The position numbers and the translations under genes were made by a program. From Pseudomonadota bacterium (lineage in GTDB: Bacteria; Pseudomonadota; Gammaproteobacteria; Xanthomonadales; Xanthomonadaceae), in assembly GCA_018242425.1 (NCBI GenBank), contig JAFEBX010000004.1, positions 62,001 to 126,000 on the forward strand: a stretch of DNA of 64,000 nucleotides, read 5' to 3'. Below the pieces are notes generated by a model, which was not told the origin of the DNA, did no database searches, and saw nothing but the letters and a program-made list of their open reading frames with translations. This document shows, piece after piece, positions 43,421 to 51,551 of this stretch (its first letter is position 1; each line of letters begins with the position of its first letter).

Positions 43421-46400
43421 ATGTTGAATCGTCTCGTCGAAATCTCCCTCCGCTACAAATTTCTGGTCCTCATCGTCTTCGCCGTGGTCGCCTTCCTCGG
43501 CGTTCGCGCGGTACGCAATGTGCCGATCGATGCCTTTCCCGACGTCACCCCGGTGCAGGTCAACATCTATACCGAATCGCCGGGCCTCGCCGCGGAAGAC
43601 GTTGAACAACTCCTCACCACGCCTGTGGAATCGGCCCTGGCCGGCCTGCCTAAGGTGAAGGACATCCGTTCGGTCAGTCTGTTCGGCCTGTCCTATGTAT
43701 CGGTCTATTTCGCCGACGACATGGACATCTATTTCGCCCGCCAGCTGGTCGGCGAGCGACTGCAGGAAATCGGCGACCGCCTGCCGCAGGGCTACGGAAA
43801 ACCGGCGATGGGTCCGAACACCTCGGGACTCGGACAGGTCTACTGGTACACGGTCGAACGTGCGCCAGGCGTGAGCAAACAACAGGTCAGCGACATGGAC
43901 CTGCGCACCTGGCAGGAATGGACGGTGCGACTGATCCTGCGCACGGCGCCGGGTGTCGACGATGTCAGCTCCTGGGGCGGCGGCGAGCGTCAGTTCCAGG
44001 TGCGAATCGATCCCGAACGCCTCTATGCGCGTGGCCTCGGTTTCGCCGACGTCATCAACGCCATTCCCGCCAATAACGGACAGGTCGGCGGCAACGTGAT
44101 GGATGTCGGGCGCGAGCAATTCCTCGTGCGTGGATTGGGTTTGCTCAAGACCACCGGCGATATCGGCGATATCGTGCTCAAAAGCGAAGCCGGTTCCCCG
44201 GTCTATCTGCGCGATGTCGCAACCGTCGTCGAGGCGCCAGCGCCGCGTTTCGGCGCCGTCACCCGCGACGGCCAGGAAGTTGTGATGGGCCAGGCACTCG
44301 CCCGTATCGGTGAAAACGCCAAGGATGTGGTCGAAGCCGTCAAGGGCAAGCTCGACGTTGTGCGCGCAGCCTTGCCGAAGACGATGGTCTTGCGACCGAT
44401 CTACGAACGCACGGATCTCGTCAACAAGGCCGTCGGTACGGCAGTGCGAGCGTTGATCGAAGGTTCCTTGCTTGTCGCAGTCATCTTGTTCCTGTTCCTC
44501 GGCGAAGTGCGGTCCGCGGTTGTCGTCATCGTGACCTTGCCGCTGGCGATGCTGATCGCTTTCATCGGCATGGGCCAGGCCGGACTGTCGGCCAACCTGA
44601 TGTCGCTGGCGGGCCTGGCCATCGGTATCGGCATGATGGTCGATGGCGCGGTGGTGATGGTGGAAAACGCGTTCCGCATCATGGCCGAGCGCCTTGAGCA
44701 TGGTGAGAAGGTCGACAGGACGTCGGCGGTGCTGGCTGCCGCGAAGGAAGTCGCCAACCCGATCGCCTTTGCCATCATCATCATCATCGTGGTCTTCCTG
44801 CCACTGTTCTCGCTCGAAGGCCTGGAAGGCAAGATGTTCAAGCCGATGGCCTTCAATATCGCCTTTGCGATGGCAGGTTCGCTGATCCTCAGTCTCACGC
44901 TGATTCCGGTGCTGGCATCGCTGATTCTCAAGCCGAGAGAAGAGCGCGATACATGGCTGGTCGCCCGTATCAAGCGCATCTATCGTCCGCTGCTGGACAA
45001 GGCGCTCGCGAGGAAAAAGGTGGTGGTAGTCAGCGCGGTCGCGGCACTGGTGGCAAGCCTCGCCATCTTCCCCTTCCTCGGCAAGGAGTTCATGCCGCAG
45101 CTGCAGGAAGGCTCGATCATGTGGCGCGTCACCGGCATTCCCTCGACCTCGCTGGACGAATCGATCCGCACCAGCAATGTCATCGCAGAGGCCTTCAAGA
45201 AATTCCCGGAGGTCGACACCACGCTGGCGATGATCGGCCGCGCCGAGAAAGGCGAAACCGCCGACGTCAACTACATGGAGATCTACACCGCCCTGAAACC
45301 CGAGAAGGAATGGAAGACGGGTCGCGATATCAAGGGACTGGAAAAAGCCATGCAGGAGACGCTGGAAAAAGTCGTGCCGAACGTCGTGCCCGGCTACACC
45401 CAGCCGATCCAGATGCGCGTCGAGGAATTGATCTCGGGCGTGCGCGCCACTCTTGCGTTGAAACTCTACGGCCAGGACCTGCAACAGTTGGACAAGCTAA
45501 GCGGCCAGATCAAGACAGCTCTGGGGCGCGTCCCCGGGGTGGCCGATCTGTCGCTGGAAGCCAATGTCGGCAAGCCACAGATCCGCATCGCGGTGGATCG
45601 CGACGCATTGGCCCGCTATGGCATGAACGCCGAAGACGTGTTGACTATCGTTCGCAACGGCCTTGGCGGCGAGCCGGTGAGCGTGCTGCTCGATGGCGTC
45701 AAGCGTTTCGACATCGCCGTGCGCCTCGACGAATCGACCCGTGATTCGGTGGAAGCCCTGCGGCGCATTCCGCTGCGCACCACGACCGGCGCGGTCGTGC
45801 CGTTGTCGGAAGTGGCCACCGTCGGTGTCGGCGAAGGCTACTCCTTCGTTCGTCGCGAGCAGTTGCAGCGCCATGCGGTGATCCAGATGGATGTGCGCGG
45901 CCGTGACGTCGATAGCTTCGTGAAGGACGCCAATGCCGCCATCGGGCAACAGGTCAAGCTGCCACCGGGCTACTGGATCGAATGGGGTGGTGCCTTCGAG
46001 AACCAACAGCGGGCACTCGCCAAGCTCGCGGTGATCGTTCCGGTCACGATCTTCTTCATCTTCGTGCTGCTCTACACCGCGTTCAATTCGATCAGATATG
46101 CGACCTTGATCATCGCCAACGTGCCATTTGCCACCATCGGCGGGCTGCTCGCGCTGTTCGTCACCGGGCAATACCTGTCGGTCCCCTCGGCAATCGGCTT
46201 CATCGCAGTGTTCGGCGTGGCGATGCTCAACGGCATCGTGCTGGTGAGCTTCCTCAACGAACTACGCGGCAAGGGTTTGTCGGTACGTGATGCCGTGGTC
46301 CAAGGCACGGCATTGCGCCTGCGTCCGGTGCTGATGACCGCAAGTGTGGCGATCCTGGGACTGGTGCCGATGCTGCTTTCGACCGGTGTTGGCGCGGAAA

Positions 46401-46537
46401 CGCAGCGACCACTGGCAACAGTGGTGGTCGGCGGATTGATCAGTTCGACGTTGCTGACGCTGATCTTGCTGCCCGTGCTGTACGAATGGCTCGAACTCAG
46501 GGCCGAATGCAACTCTTCCAAGGAGGCATCACCATGA
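43421..46537 (+). CDS. czcA: Heavy-metal RND efflux pump (CzcA/CusA family)
   Basis: Proton-driven inner-membrane pump exporting metal ions through CzcB and CzcC. The 1038 residues have 12 membrane helices in the RND layout, starting MLNRLVEISLRYKFLVLIVF and VPIDAFPDVTPVQVNIYTES. In TM4 the sequence is GLAIGIGMMVDGAVVMVEN: Asp408 and Glu415 are kept, but position 402, Asp in Zn/Co/Cd pumps, is Gly, and the first half looks like Cu/Ag CusA. Substrate is therefore uncertain. The stop overlaps the PII-like gene by 4 bp. Confidence 0.95.
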   Translation: MLNRLVEISLRYKFLVLIVFAVVAFLGVRAVRNVPIDAFPDVTPVQVNIYTESPGLAAEDVEQLLTTPVESALAGLPKVKDIRSVSLFGLSYVSVYFADDMDIYFARQLVGERLQEIGDRLPQGYGKPAMGPNTSGLGQVYWYTVERAPGVSKQQVSDMDLRTWQEWTVRLILRTAPGVDDVSSWGGGERQFQVRIDPERLYARGLGFADVINAIPANNGQVGGNVMDVGREQFLVRGLGLLKTTGDIGDIVLKSEAGSPVYLRDVATVVEAPAPRFGAVTRDGQEVVMGQALARIGENAKDVVEAVKGKLDVVRAALPKTMVLRPIYERTDLVNKAVGTAVRALIEGSLLVAVILFLFLGEVRSAVVVIVTLPLAMLIAFIGMGQAGLSANLMSLAGLAIGIGMMVDGAVVMVENAFRIMAERLEHGEKVDRTSAVLAAAKEVANPIAFAIIIIIVVFLPLFSLEGLEGKMFKPMAFNIAFAMAGSLILSLTLIPVLASLILKPREERDTWLVARIKRIYRPLLDKALARKKVVVVSAVAALVASLAIFPFLGKEFMPQLQEGSIMWRVTGIPSTSLDESIRTSNVIAEAFKKFPEVDTTLAMIGRAEKGETADVNYMEIYTALKPEKEWKTGRDIKGLEKAMQETLEKVVPNVVPGYTQPIQMRVEELISGVRATLALKLYGQDLQQLDKLSGQIKTALGRVPGVADLSLEANVGKPQIRIAVDRDALARYGMNAEDVLTIVRNGLGGEPVSVLLDGVKRFDIAVRLDESTRDSVEALRRIPLRTTTGAVVPLSEVATVGVGEGYSFVRREQLQRHAVIQMDVRGRDVDSFVKDANAAIGQQVKLPPGYWIEWGGAFENQQRALAKLAVIVPVTIFFIFVLLYTAFNSIRYATLIIANVPFATIGGLLALFVTGQYLSVPSAIGFIAVFGVAMLNGIVLVSFLNELRGKGLSVRDAVVQGTALRLRPVLMTASVAILGLVPMLLSTGVGAETQRPLATVVVGGLISSTLLTLILLPVLYEWLELRAECNSSKEASP

Positions 46538-46854
46538 AGCAGCTCAAGGCATTTGTACATCGCAATCGTGCCGCCGATGTGGTGCACGCTCTGGACGCGG
46601 CAGGATTCCGCCGCGTCAGCCTGTTTGACGTGAAGGCCCTGCTACGCGTGCTGAGTGCACGCGAGCAGGAATACTCGGTCGAACTGGGTGACAAGGTCAT
46701 CAGTGAAGTTCAAATCGAGGTGTTCTGCGAGGATGGGGAGGTGGCGCAAGCCACCAATGTGATTCGACAAACCGGCCATACCGGGCATCGCGATGGTGGA
46801 TGGCTCTACATCAGTGCGGTCGAGCAAGCGTTGCCGATCGATGGCACAGCCTGA
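46534..46854 (+). CDS. PII-like protein linked to RND metal efflux
   Basis: The 106-residue protein has the ferredoxin-like PII fold: MKQLKAFVHRNRAADVVHAL, the shortened T-loop region, VISEVQIEVFCED and the B-loop equivalent TGHTGHRDGGWLYISAVEQA. Canonical PII T-loop Tyr51 and the Lys of the GDGK motif are missing, so it is not GlnB/GlnK. It recalls the PII new group described, from memory, beside CusABC/CzcABC genes; metal or nucleotide sensing is plausible. It overlaps czcA by 4 bp, implying fixed stoichiometry. Confidence 0.82.
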   Translation: MKQLKAFVHRNRAADVVHALDAAGFRRVSLFDVKALLRVLSAREQEYSVELGDKVISEVQIEVFCEDGEVAQATNVIRQTGHTGHRDGGWLYISAVEQALPIDGTA

Positions 46855-46868
46855 AGGAGGATAACGAG

Positions 46869-47765
46869 ATGGGGAATGCCCACGATCATGGTGGCGGCGA
46901 AATCCGGCACGAACGCCCGTTATGGTGGGCGTTCGGCCTGACCGCCGCCTTTCTGGTGGTCGAGGCAATCGGCGGCCTGATCACCAACAGCCTCGCCCTG
47001 CTCTCCGACGCGGCGCACATGATGACCGACGTCATCGCGCTGGCGATCTCGCTGATCGCGGTGCGCTTGAGCCGCAGGCCGCCCGATGCCAGGCGCACCT
47101 ACGGCTATGCGCGCATGGAAGCGATCGGCGCGCTGGTCAATGGCGGCCTGCTGTTCATCGTCGCGATCTACATCCTGTGGGAGGCCGTGGGTCGTTTCCG
47201 CCAGCCGCCGGAAGTGGCATCGACCGCGATGCTGGTGATCGCAGTGATCGGCCTGGTGGTGAACCTGATCTCGATGCGACTGTTGCAGGCCGGCAGCGGC
47301 AGCAGCCTCAACGTGAAAGGCGCCTATCTGGAAGTCTGGAGCGACATGCTGGGTTCGGTCGGCGTGATCCTTGCCGCAATCGTCATCCGCTATACGGGCT
47401 GGGTTCATGCCGACCCGATCATCGCGGTGTTGATCGGACTATGGGTGTTGCCACGAACATGGACATTGCTGCGGGCAGCAGGCCATGTGCTGATGCAGGG
47501 CGTTCCCAACGGACTCGACCTCGACGCGGTTCGCGCCGCCATCTCCGACCAGCCGGGTGTCGCCGAAGTGCACGATCTCCACGCTTGGGCTTTGGGATCG
47601 AACGAGCCGGTACTGACCGCCCATGTGGTGCTCGACGCAACGGGCCGCGATGCCGACGCGGTGCGTGCCGCGTTGGCCGCGATGCTGCACGACCGCTTCG
47701 ACATCGACCATGCGACCCTGCAGGTCGAAGCGACGGCATGCGCACCGGAAGGGCATCACGCCTGA
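46869..47765 (+). CDS. czcD: Cation diffusion facilitator (CzcD-like metal exporter)
   Basis: Inner-membrane metal/proton antiporter exporting divalent cations from the cytosol. The 298 residues have a His-bearing start (MGNAHDHGGGEIRHE), six membrane helices, the TM2 site SDAAHMMTD (His50, Asp54) and TM5 YLEVWSDMLGS, where the usual His is Glu155 with Asp159 kept. A cytoplasmic domain (VAEVHDLHAWALGS) and the tail EGHHA follow. Good Shine-Dalgarno AAGGAGG. Last gene of the island, ending at a strong terminator. The TM5 change makes metal choice uncertain. Confidence 0.9.
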   Translation: MGNAHDHGGGEIRHERPLWWAFGLTAAFLVVEAIGGLITNSLALLSDAAHMMTDVIALAISLIAVRLSRRPPDARRTYGYARMEAIGALVNGGLLFIVAIYILWEAVGRFRQPPEVASTAMLVIAVIGLVVNLISMRLLQAGSGSSLNVKGAYLEVWSDMLGSVGVILAAIVIRYTGWVHADPIIAVLIGLWVLPRTWTLLRAAGHVLMQGVPNGLDLDAVRAAISDQPGVAEVHDLHAWALGSNEPVLTAHVVLDATGRDADAVRAALAAMLHDRFDIDHATLQVEATACAPEGHHA

Positions 47766-47787
47766 TCTGCCGGCAACACAAACGAAC

Positions 47788-47812
47788 AGGCCGCCCGAAG
47801 GCGGCCTTTTTT
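47788..47812 (+). terminator. Strong intrinsic terminator of the efflux island
   Basis: An 8-bp stem (AGGCCGCC 47788-47795, GGCGGCCT 47800-47807) with loop CGAA is followed by TTTTTT to 47812. It separates the island from the convergent OmpA-type gene. Confidence 0.92.
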
Positions 47813-47831
47813 CGGCTTCGACCGAACGGGC

Positions 47832-48515
47832 TCAGGTCCCGTTGTTCGTCAACGGCACCAGGCGGATCTCGACGCGGCGATTGGCCGCGCGCCCGGCATC
47901 GGTGTTGTTGTCGGCGATCGGATACTGGAAGTTGTAGCCGTGCGTTTCCATGCGCACCGATTGCACGCCCTGCGAAGACAGGTAATTGGCCACCGATTGC
48001 GCGCGCTGTTCGGAAATGCGCTGGTTCACCGCAACCGTGCCGACATTGTCGGTATGGCCGTTGATCTCGACAATGGTCTGGTTGTACTGCGAGATGGTGT
48101 GGGCGATGTTGTTCAGCGCCGGATAGAACTGCGGCTTGACGTCGGTCTTGTTGAAATCGAAGGTCACGCCATCCGGAAGGTTGAGCTTGATCACGTCGCC
48201 GTCGCGCTGCACATCCACGCCGGTGCCCGCGGTCTGCCTGCGCAGTTCGGCTTCCTGGCGATCCTGGTAGGCGCCGATGCCACCACCCGCAAGCGCGCCG
48301 ATGCCGGCGCCGAGCATGGCCTTCTCGCGACGGTTCTTGGCGCTGGTGCCTGCCAGCAGGCCGACTGCCGCGCCAACGCCGGCGCCGATCAATGCGCCGC
48401 GCTTGGTGCGATTCGGGTCATTGGGATCGTTGGTCTGTCCGGTGTAACTGGCGCAACCGGCCAGCATGCTCACCACGATGGCAGCGACAACGCCTGCCTT
48501 GATCGAAAGATTCAT
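47832..48515 (-). CDS. OmpA-family lipoprotein with glycine zipper (YiaD-like)
   Basis: Outer-membrane lipoprotein that binds peptidoglycan. The 227 residues have a lipobox (MLAGC, Cys21), two glycine-zipper stretches (GALIGAGVGAAVGLLAG, AMLGAGIGALAGGGIGAY) that could insert in a membrane, and an OmpA C-terminal domain (FDFNKTDVKPQFYPALN, EINGHTDNVGT, NQRISEQRAQSVANYLSSQG, GRAANRRVEIRL) with the Asp and Arg that grip diaminopimelate. It lies 90 bp after the sensor-domain gene in the same direction. Confidence 0.93.
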   Translation of the reverse strand: MNLSIKAGVVAAIVVSMLAGCASYTGQTNDPNDPNRTKRGALIGAGVGAAVGLLAGTSAKNRREKAMLGAGIGALAGGGIGAYQDRQEAELRRQTAGTGVDVQRDGDVIKLNLPDGVTFDFNKTDVKPQFYPALNNIAHTISQYNQTIVEINGHTDNVGTVAVNQRISEQRAQSVANYLSSQGVQSVRMETHGYNFQYPIADNNTDAGRAANRRVEIRLVPLTNNGT

Positions 48516-48605
48516 CCGGATTCTCCAAGCATCGGGGGATACCCAGACTATCCGGATGGACCATTAACGCCGTGTGGACGACACGTGCGACCGCAGCAAC
48601 TGCCG

Positions 48606-49529
48606 TCAATCGAGCTTGACCAGCAAATGCTTGGCGATACGGCCATGGACGCGCCCGATCGCACGCACAACATGCAGGGTCAGCACCAGCAAGACCACGC
48701 CGGAGAGCACCACGATCGGCCACAGCCAGAAGGCCGTCGGGGAATCGGACAGCAGGACATCGCCGATCCACACGTGATAGCCATTGAAGTCGCCGAACCA
48801 GTCGGCCAGCGGCGATGCGATCAATGCCAATGCCGTGGTCATGCCGGTGACGGCGATGGTGAAGTAGATGATGCCGATCGGCAGCATCAGCAGGAAATAC
48901 AGGAAGGTCGACCAGGTGCGCGGATCGACCAGCATGTCCTTGATGCGATCCAGCACGGGCATGTCGCGGTCGTGGTAGACCGTGCGTCGCGGCATGCGCT
49001 CGCCGAGCATCGTTTCGACGATGCGTCCTTCCACCAGCGACAGGATCCGCGTGGCGCCGATGAACAGCAGCAGCAACGGCACGCCGATGATCAGGACCAT
49101 CAGGCCGAACGACAGGCTGACGCCAGTCACGGTCCAGGTGAAGTAGAAGATGCCGGTCGCCAGCGACAGCATCATGTAGAACAACGCGCCATAGGTATAG
49201 GGATCGCTGAAGACGCCGAACACGCTGCGCAGCCACGACTTCCTGTGGATGTCGACGCGCACTTGCGGGCGCGGCGGGCGCAACGCTTCCTGCACCTTCA
49301 CTTCGGTGTCGCGATAGATGTCGGCGACTTCGTCGGGGGCGCCGTAACTCGATGCCACCGTGGCGATCACCTCGGCCTCGGACTTGCCGGGGTTTTCGGC
49401 CATTTCGGATCGCAGGTATTCCTCGGCGTCGTACAACGCGTCCTGGATCATCGCGGGATCCGCACCCGTGAGCGAGCGGCGCAGGTGTTCGAGATAGTCG
49501 GGAATGCTGGTCGGCAACGAGCTGTTCAT
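48606..49529 (-). CDS. Membrane protein with N-terminal DUF1700-like and sensor domains
   Basis: The 307 residues begin with a soluble helical part (SIPDYLEHLRRSLTGADPAM, EEYLRSEMAENPGKSEAEVI, ATVASSYGAPDEVADIYRDT) like DUF1700/HAAS domains, then two pairs of membrane helices (YGALFYMMLSLATGIFYFTW, STFLYFLLMLPIGIIYFTIA and others) like the bacterial sensor domain found on membrane proteins without a kinase. It overlaps padR by 4 bp, the usual pairing in which PadR controls the membrane gene. Function is unknown; envelope stress sensing is inferred. Confidence 0.82.
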   Translation of the reverse strand: MNSSLPTSIPDYLEHLRRSLTGADPAMIQDALYDAEEYLRSEMAENPGKSEAEVIATVASSYGAPDEVADIYRDTEVKVQEALRPPRPQVRVDIHRKSWLRSVFGVFSDPYTYGALFYMMLSLATGIFYFTWTVTGVSLSFGLMVLIIGVPLLLLFIGATRILSLVEGRIVETMLGERMPRRTVYHDRDMPVLDRIKDMLVDPRTWSTFLYFLLMLPIGIIYFTIAVTGMTTALALIASPLADWFGDFNGYHVWIGDVLLSDSPTAFWLWPIVVLSGVVLLVLTLHVVRAIGRVHGRIAKHLLVKLD

Positions 49530-49882
49530 GCCTTGGCCCCTTTGAGGACGGAATCGACGGAATCGCGGGTTTCGCGCCAGGCCTCGGCCCATGCGCGCAG
49601 TGCTGTGCGGCCCGCTGTGGTGATCTGGTAGCAACGGCGCGGAGGACCGCTACTGGAAGGTTCGATCGAGCTGGACAGCAGGCCGGCGCCTTCGAGATTG
49701 CGGAGCACCGGGTACAGCGCGCTCTGCTTGCCCGCCAGCACGCCGCCGCCATCGCGTTCGAGCTGCTTGGCGATCAGGTAGCCGTGCATCGGTTCGGTCG
49801 CCGATTCGACGACCGCGAGCAGGGCCAGCGCCACCGTCCCGGCACTCAGCTCCTTGTGGAATTTGCGCAGGCTGTCGTCCAT
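49526..49882 (-). CDS. PadR family transcriptional regulator
   Basis: Winged-helix repressor of 118 residues (subfamily 2, short C-terminal helix): LLAVVESATEPMHGYLIAKQ, LAGKQSALYPVLRNLEGAGL and PPRRCYQITTAGRTALRAW are the recognition helix and wing. It is the first gene of padR-sensor(-ompA). It probably represses its own operon through the repeats just upstream. The effector is unknown. Confidence 0.93.
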   Translation of the reverse strand: MDDSLRKFHKELSAGTVALALLAVVESATEPMHGYLIAKQLERDGGGVLAGKQSALYPVLRNLEGAGLLSSSIEPSSSGPPRRCYQITTAGRTALRAWAEAWRETRDSVDSVLKGAKA

Positions 49883-49906
49883 TGCCCTTGCCCCTCTATG
49901 TTGGAG

Positions 49907-49938
49907 TCGATACTAGTGTTGATTTCGATATAGCGAAT
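49907..49938 (-). promoter_or_regulatory. Candidate padR promoter/operator
   Basis: On the minus strand TTCGCT (49937-49932) and TAGTAT (49915-49910) are 16 bp apart. Two TATCGA words (49930-49925 and 49912-49907), centred 18 bp apart, overlap the spacer and -10, as expected for an autorepressor site. Confidence 0.35.
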
Positions 49939-49959
49939 GTGCTGGTAGTCATGGGTGAT

Positions 49960-50108
49960 GAAAGCTCGCCCGGCTGTGCGCCTGTCGCGGTTGTCCATAT
50001 GGCCGACACGCCGTGAATCCGTCCATGGAGGCTCATCCGCCGCATCCATGCGGCGGAATGGTCGGCCATACGGACGAACCGCACAGGCGCTGCCGGTGGT
50101 GGCTTTCG
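49960..50108. repeat. 149-bp imperfect palindromic element with internal hairpin
   Basis: The core arms 49978-50007 and 50061-50090 are inverted copies: 28 of 31 aligned columns match (one A/G change, two one-base C indels). Both contain GCGCCTGT and TATGGCCGAC. Weaker similarity extends outward to GAAAGC at 49960 and its complement ending at 50108. The 53-bp centre holds a perfect 10-bp hairpin (50036-50045 with 50048-50057) and the palindrome TCCATGGA (50022-50029). There is no coding signal. It occupies half of the gap between padR and the cyclophilin gene. It may be a non-autonomous mobile element, a REP-type doublet or a structured RNA. Confidence 0.75.
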
Positions 50109-50145
50109 GGTAGGTGGAGTGGCGCGAGTTGTTGCTCCGGCGCGT

Positions 50146-50151
50146 TATGCT
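50146..50151 (+). promoter_or_regulatory. Candidate -10 box for the cyclophilin gene
   Basis: TATGCT with the Shine-Dalgarno GGAGGA (50166-50171) downstream. A 7-bp hairpin (CTCCGGG 50150-50156, CCCGGAG 50162-50168) overlaps the Shine-Dalgarno, but only a transcript starting further upstream would contain it whole. Confidence 0.33.
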
Positions 50152-50175
50152 CCGGGCACTTCCCGGAGGACCAAC

Positions 50176-51102
50176 ATGCCCAAGCACGCTGCCCTGTTCG
50201 CTTCCCTGTTGTGCGCCATCGCGGTCACCGCCGGCGCTGCCGATACGCCGCAAGCGGCCAAGCAGCGCAGCAGCAAGGAGATCATCGACAGCGCGCCGGC
50301 CAGCGCCTGGTATCGCCCCGATCCGCAGAACACGCTCTATATGGACGTCAACGGCGGACGCGTGGTGATCGAGCTGGCGCCGCAGTTCGCGCCGGCACAT
50401 GTCGCCAATATCCAGGCCCTCGCCCACGGCAAGTTCTGGGACGGGCTGTCGGTGTACCGGTCGCAGGACAATTTCGTCGTCCAGTTCGGCGATCCCGATG
50501 CCGACGAGGCCGGCAAGGCCAAGCCCTACCCGGCCCCGGCAAAGCAGCATCTCCCCGCCGAATTCGACCGCCCGGCCAAGGGACTCGCGTTCACCGCGTT
50601 GCCCGACCACGACGGATGGGCGCCGGAAGTCGGCTTCTCCGGCGATTTCCCGGCCGCGCGCGATCCGGGGACCGGACGGGCATGGATGACGCATTGCTAC
50701 GGCACGCTGGGCGCCGGCCGCAGCAACGAGCCCGACAGCAGCAATGGCGCCGAACTCTATGTCGTCACCGGCCAGGCACCGCGCCAACTCGATCTCAACA
50801 TCACCACCGTCGGCCGCGTGTTGAAGGGAATGCAGTACCTGAGCGCGATCCACCGCGGCCCCGACCCGATGGGCATGTTCGACAAACCCGGGATGCGCGT
50901 GCCGATCACCGCCATTCATCTCGCCAGCGACGTGCCACCGGAGCAGCGCGAAGCGATCGAAGTGTTGCGCAGCGATAGTCCGCAATTCGCGGAGATGATC
51001 GAGAACCGCCGCAATCGCCAGGATGGCTGGTACGTGCACAAGGCTGGCCATATCGACATCTGCAACATCGGCCCGATCGTGCGCGGCATTCCGCAGCGCT
51101 GA
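50176..51102 (+). CDS. Exported cyclophilin-type prolyl isomerase, divergent
   Basis: The 308 residues have a signal peptide ([20 protein letters not shown]), a 30-residue lead and a cyclophilin-like domain: [40 protein letters not shown], an insertion rich in Asp/Glu/Pro, [20 protein letters not shown], and [20 protein letters not shown]. Several usual active-site words are altered (FxR to YRS; GSQFFI to NGAELYVV), so isomerase activity is uncertain. The C-terminal 80 residues extend beyond the fold. It should work in the periplasm. It is divergent from padR across the palindromic element. Confidence 0.85.
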   Translation: MPKHAALFASLLCAIAVTAGAADTPQAAKQRSSKEIIDSAPASAWYRPDPQNTLYMDVNGGRVVIELAPQFAPAHVANIQALAHGKFWDGLSVYRSQDNFVVQFGDPDADEAGKAKPYPAPAKQHLPAEFDRPAKGLAFTALPDHDGWAPEVGFSGDFPAARDPGTGRAWMTHCYGTLGAGRSNEPDSSNGAELYVVTGQAPRQLDLNITTVGRVLKGMQYLSAIHRGPDPMGMFDKPGMRVPITAIHLASDVPPEQREAIEVLRSDSPQFAEMIENRRNRQDGWYVHKAGHIDICNIGPIVRGIPQR

Positions 51103-51132
51103 TTTTTTCACGCATGCCACGCACAACAGGTC

Positions 51133-51138
51133 TATGCT
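51133..51138 (+). promoter_or_regulatory. Candidate -10 box for the 51166 gene
   Basis: TATGCT lies 27 bp before the ATG, with GAGGAG (51152-51157) as Shine-Dalgarno. No clear -35 box. Confidence 0.33.
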
Positions 51139-51165
51139 GGGTACGGCTCCCGAGGAGACCGTGCC

Positions 51166-51462
51166 ATGCCGATGATGCGCGCGAGGATGACCGGCAGCGA
51201 CGACCAGGTTCGCACCATGTTGAACCTGATCGACAGCATGGACGGCATCCATTCGATCGAGGAAGTGGACGACCTGATGCCGCATCTCGATGACTGGGAT
51301 TCGAGTTCGGCGGGATTGAGCGACCTGGTCGGACCCAAGGTGCACGAGATCGAACTCGATCTCGCCAACAACGCCACTGCCGGGCGCGTGCAACGCGAGA
51401 TGGAAGCGCTGGCATTCGATCTCGACATGCTCGTCGAAATCAGCGGCGACGACGAAGCCTAG
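51166..51462 (+). CDS. Small acidic cytosolic protein, function unknown
   Basis: The 98-residue product has no signal peptide and is strongly acidic: DSMDGIHSIEEVDDLMPHLD, DWDSSSAGLSDLVGPKVHEI, ELDLANNATAGRVQREMEAL and a SGDDEA end. It is predicted mostly helical, with a possible amphipathic helix near the C-terminus. A Shine-Dalgarno (GAGGAG) and an upstream TATGCT box support expression. MRARMT, three codons in, is an alternative start. Neighbours give no clue to function. Confidence 0.7.
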   Translation: MPMMRARMTGSDDQVRTMLNLIDSMDGIHSIEEVDDLMPHLDDWDSSSAGLSDLVGPKVHEIELDLANNATAGRVQREMEALAFDLDMLVEISGDDEA

Positions 51463-51551
51463 GACGACAGGCTCCATCCCCCTGCCATTGGTCATGGTTG
51501 CGGTGGAATCCGCGGCGATCCACTCTTGGAGGATCCATCGGGGATCCTCTC

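Noticed and set aside
43403..45484. A 693-codon frame antisense to czcA
   Set aside because: Composition is His/Asp/Gln/Arg-rich as expected of a shadow frame; czcA is unmistakable on the other strand.
49883..50175. Palindromic region as a CRISPR array or transfer RNA
   Set aside because: Only one inverted pair and no regularly spaced direct repeats; the folded shape and ends do not fit a tRNA.
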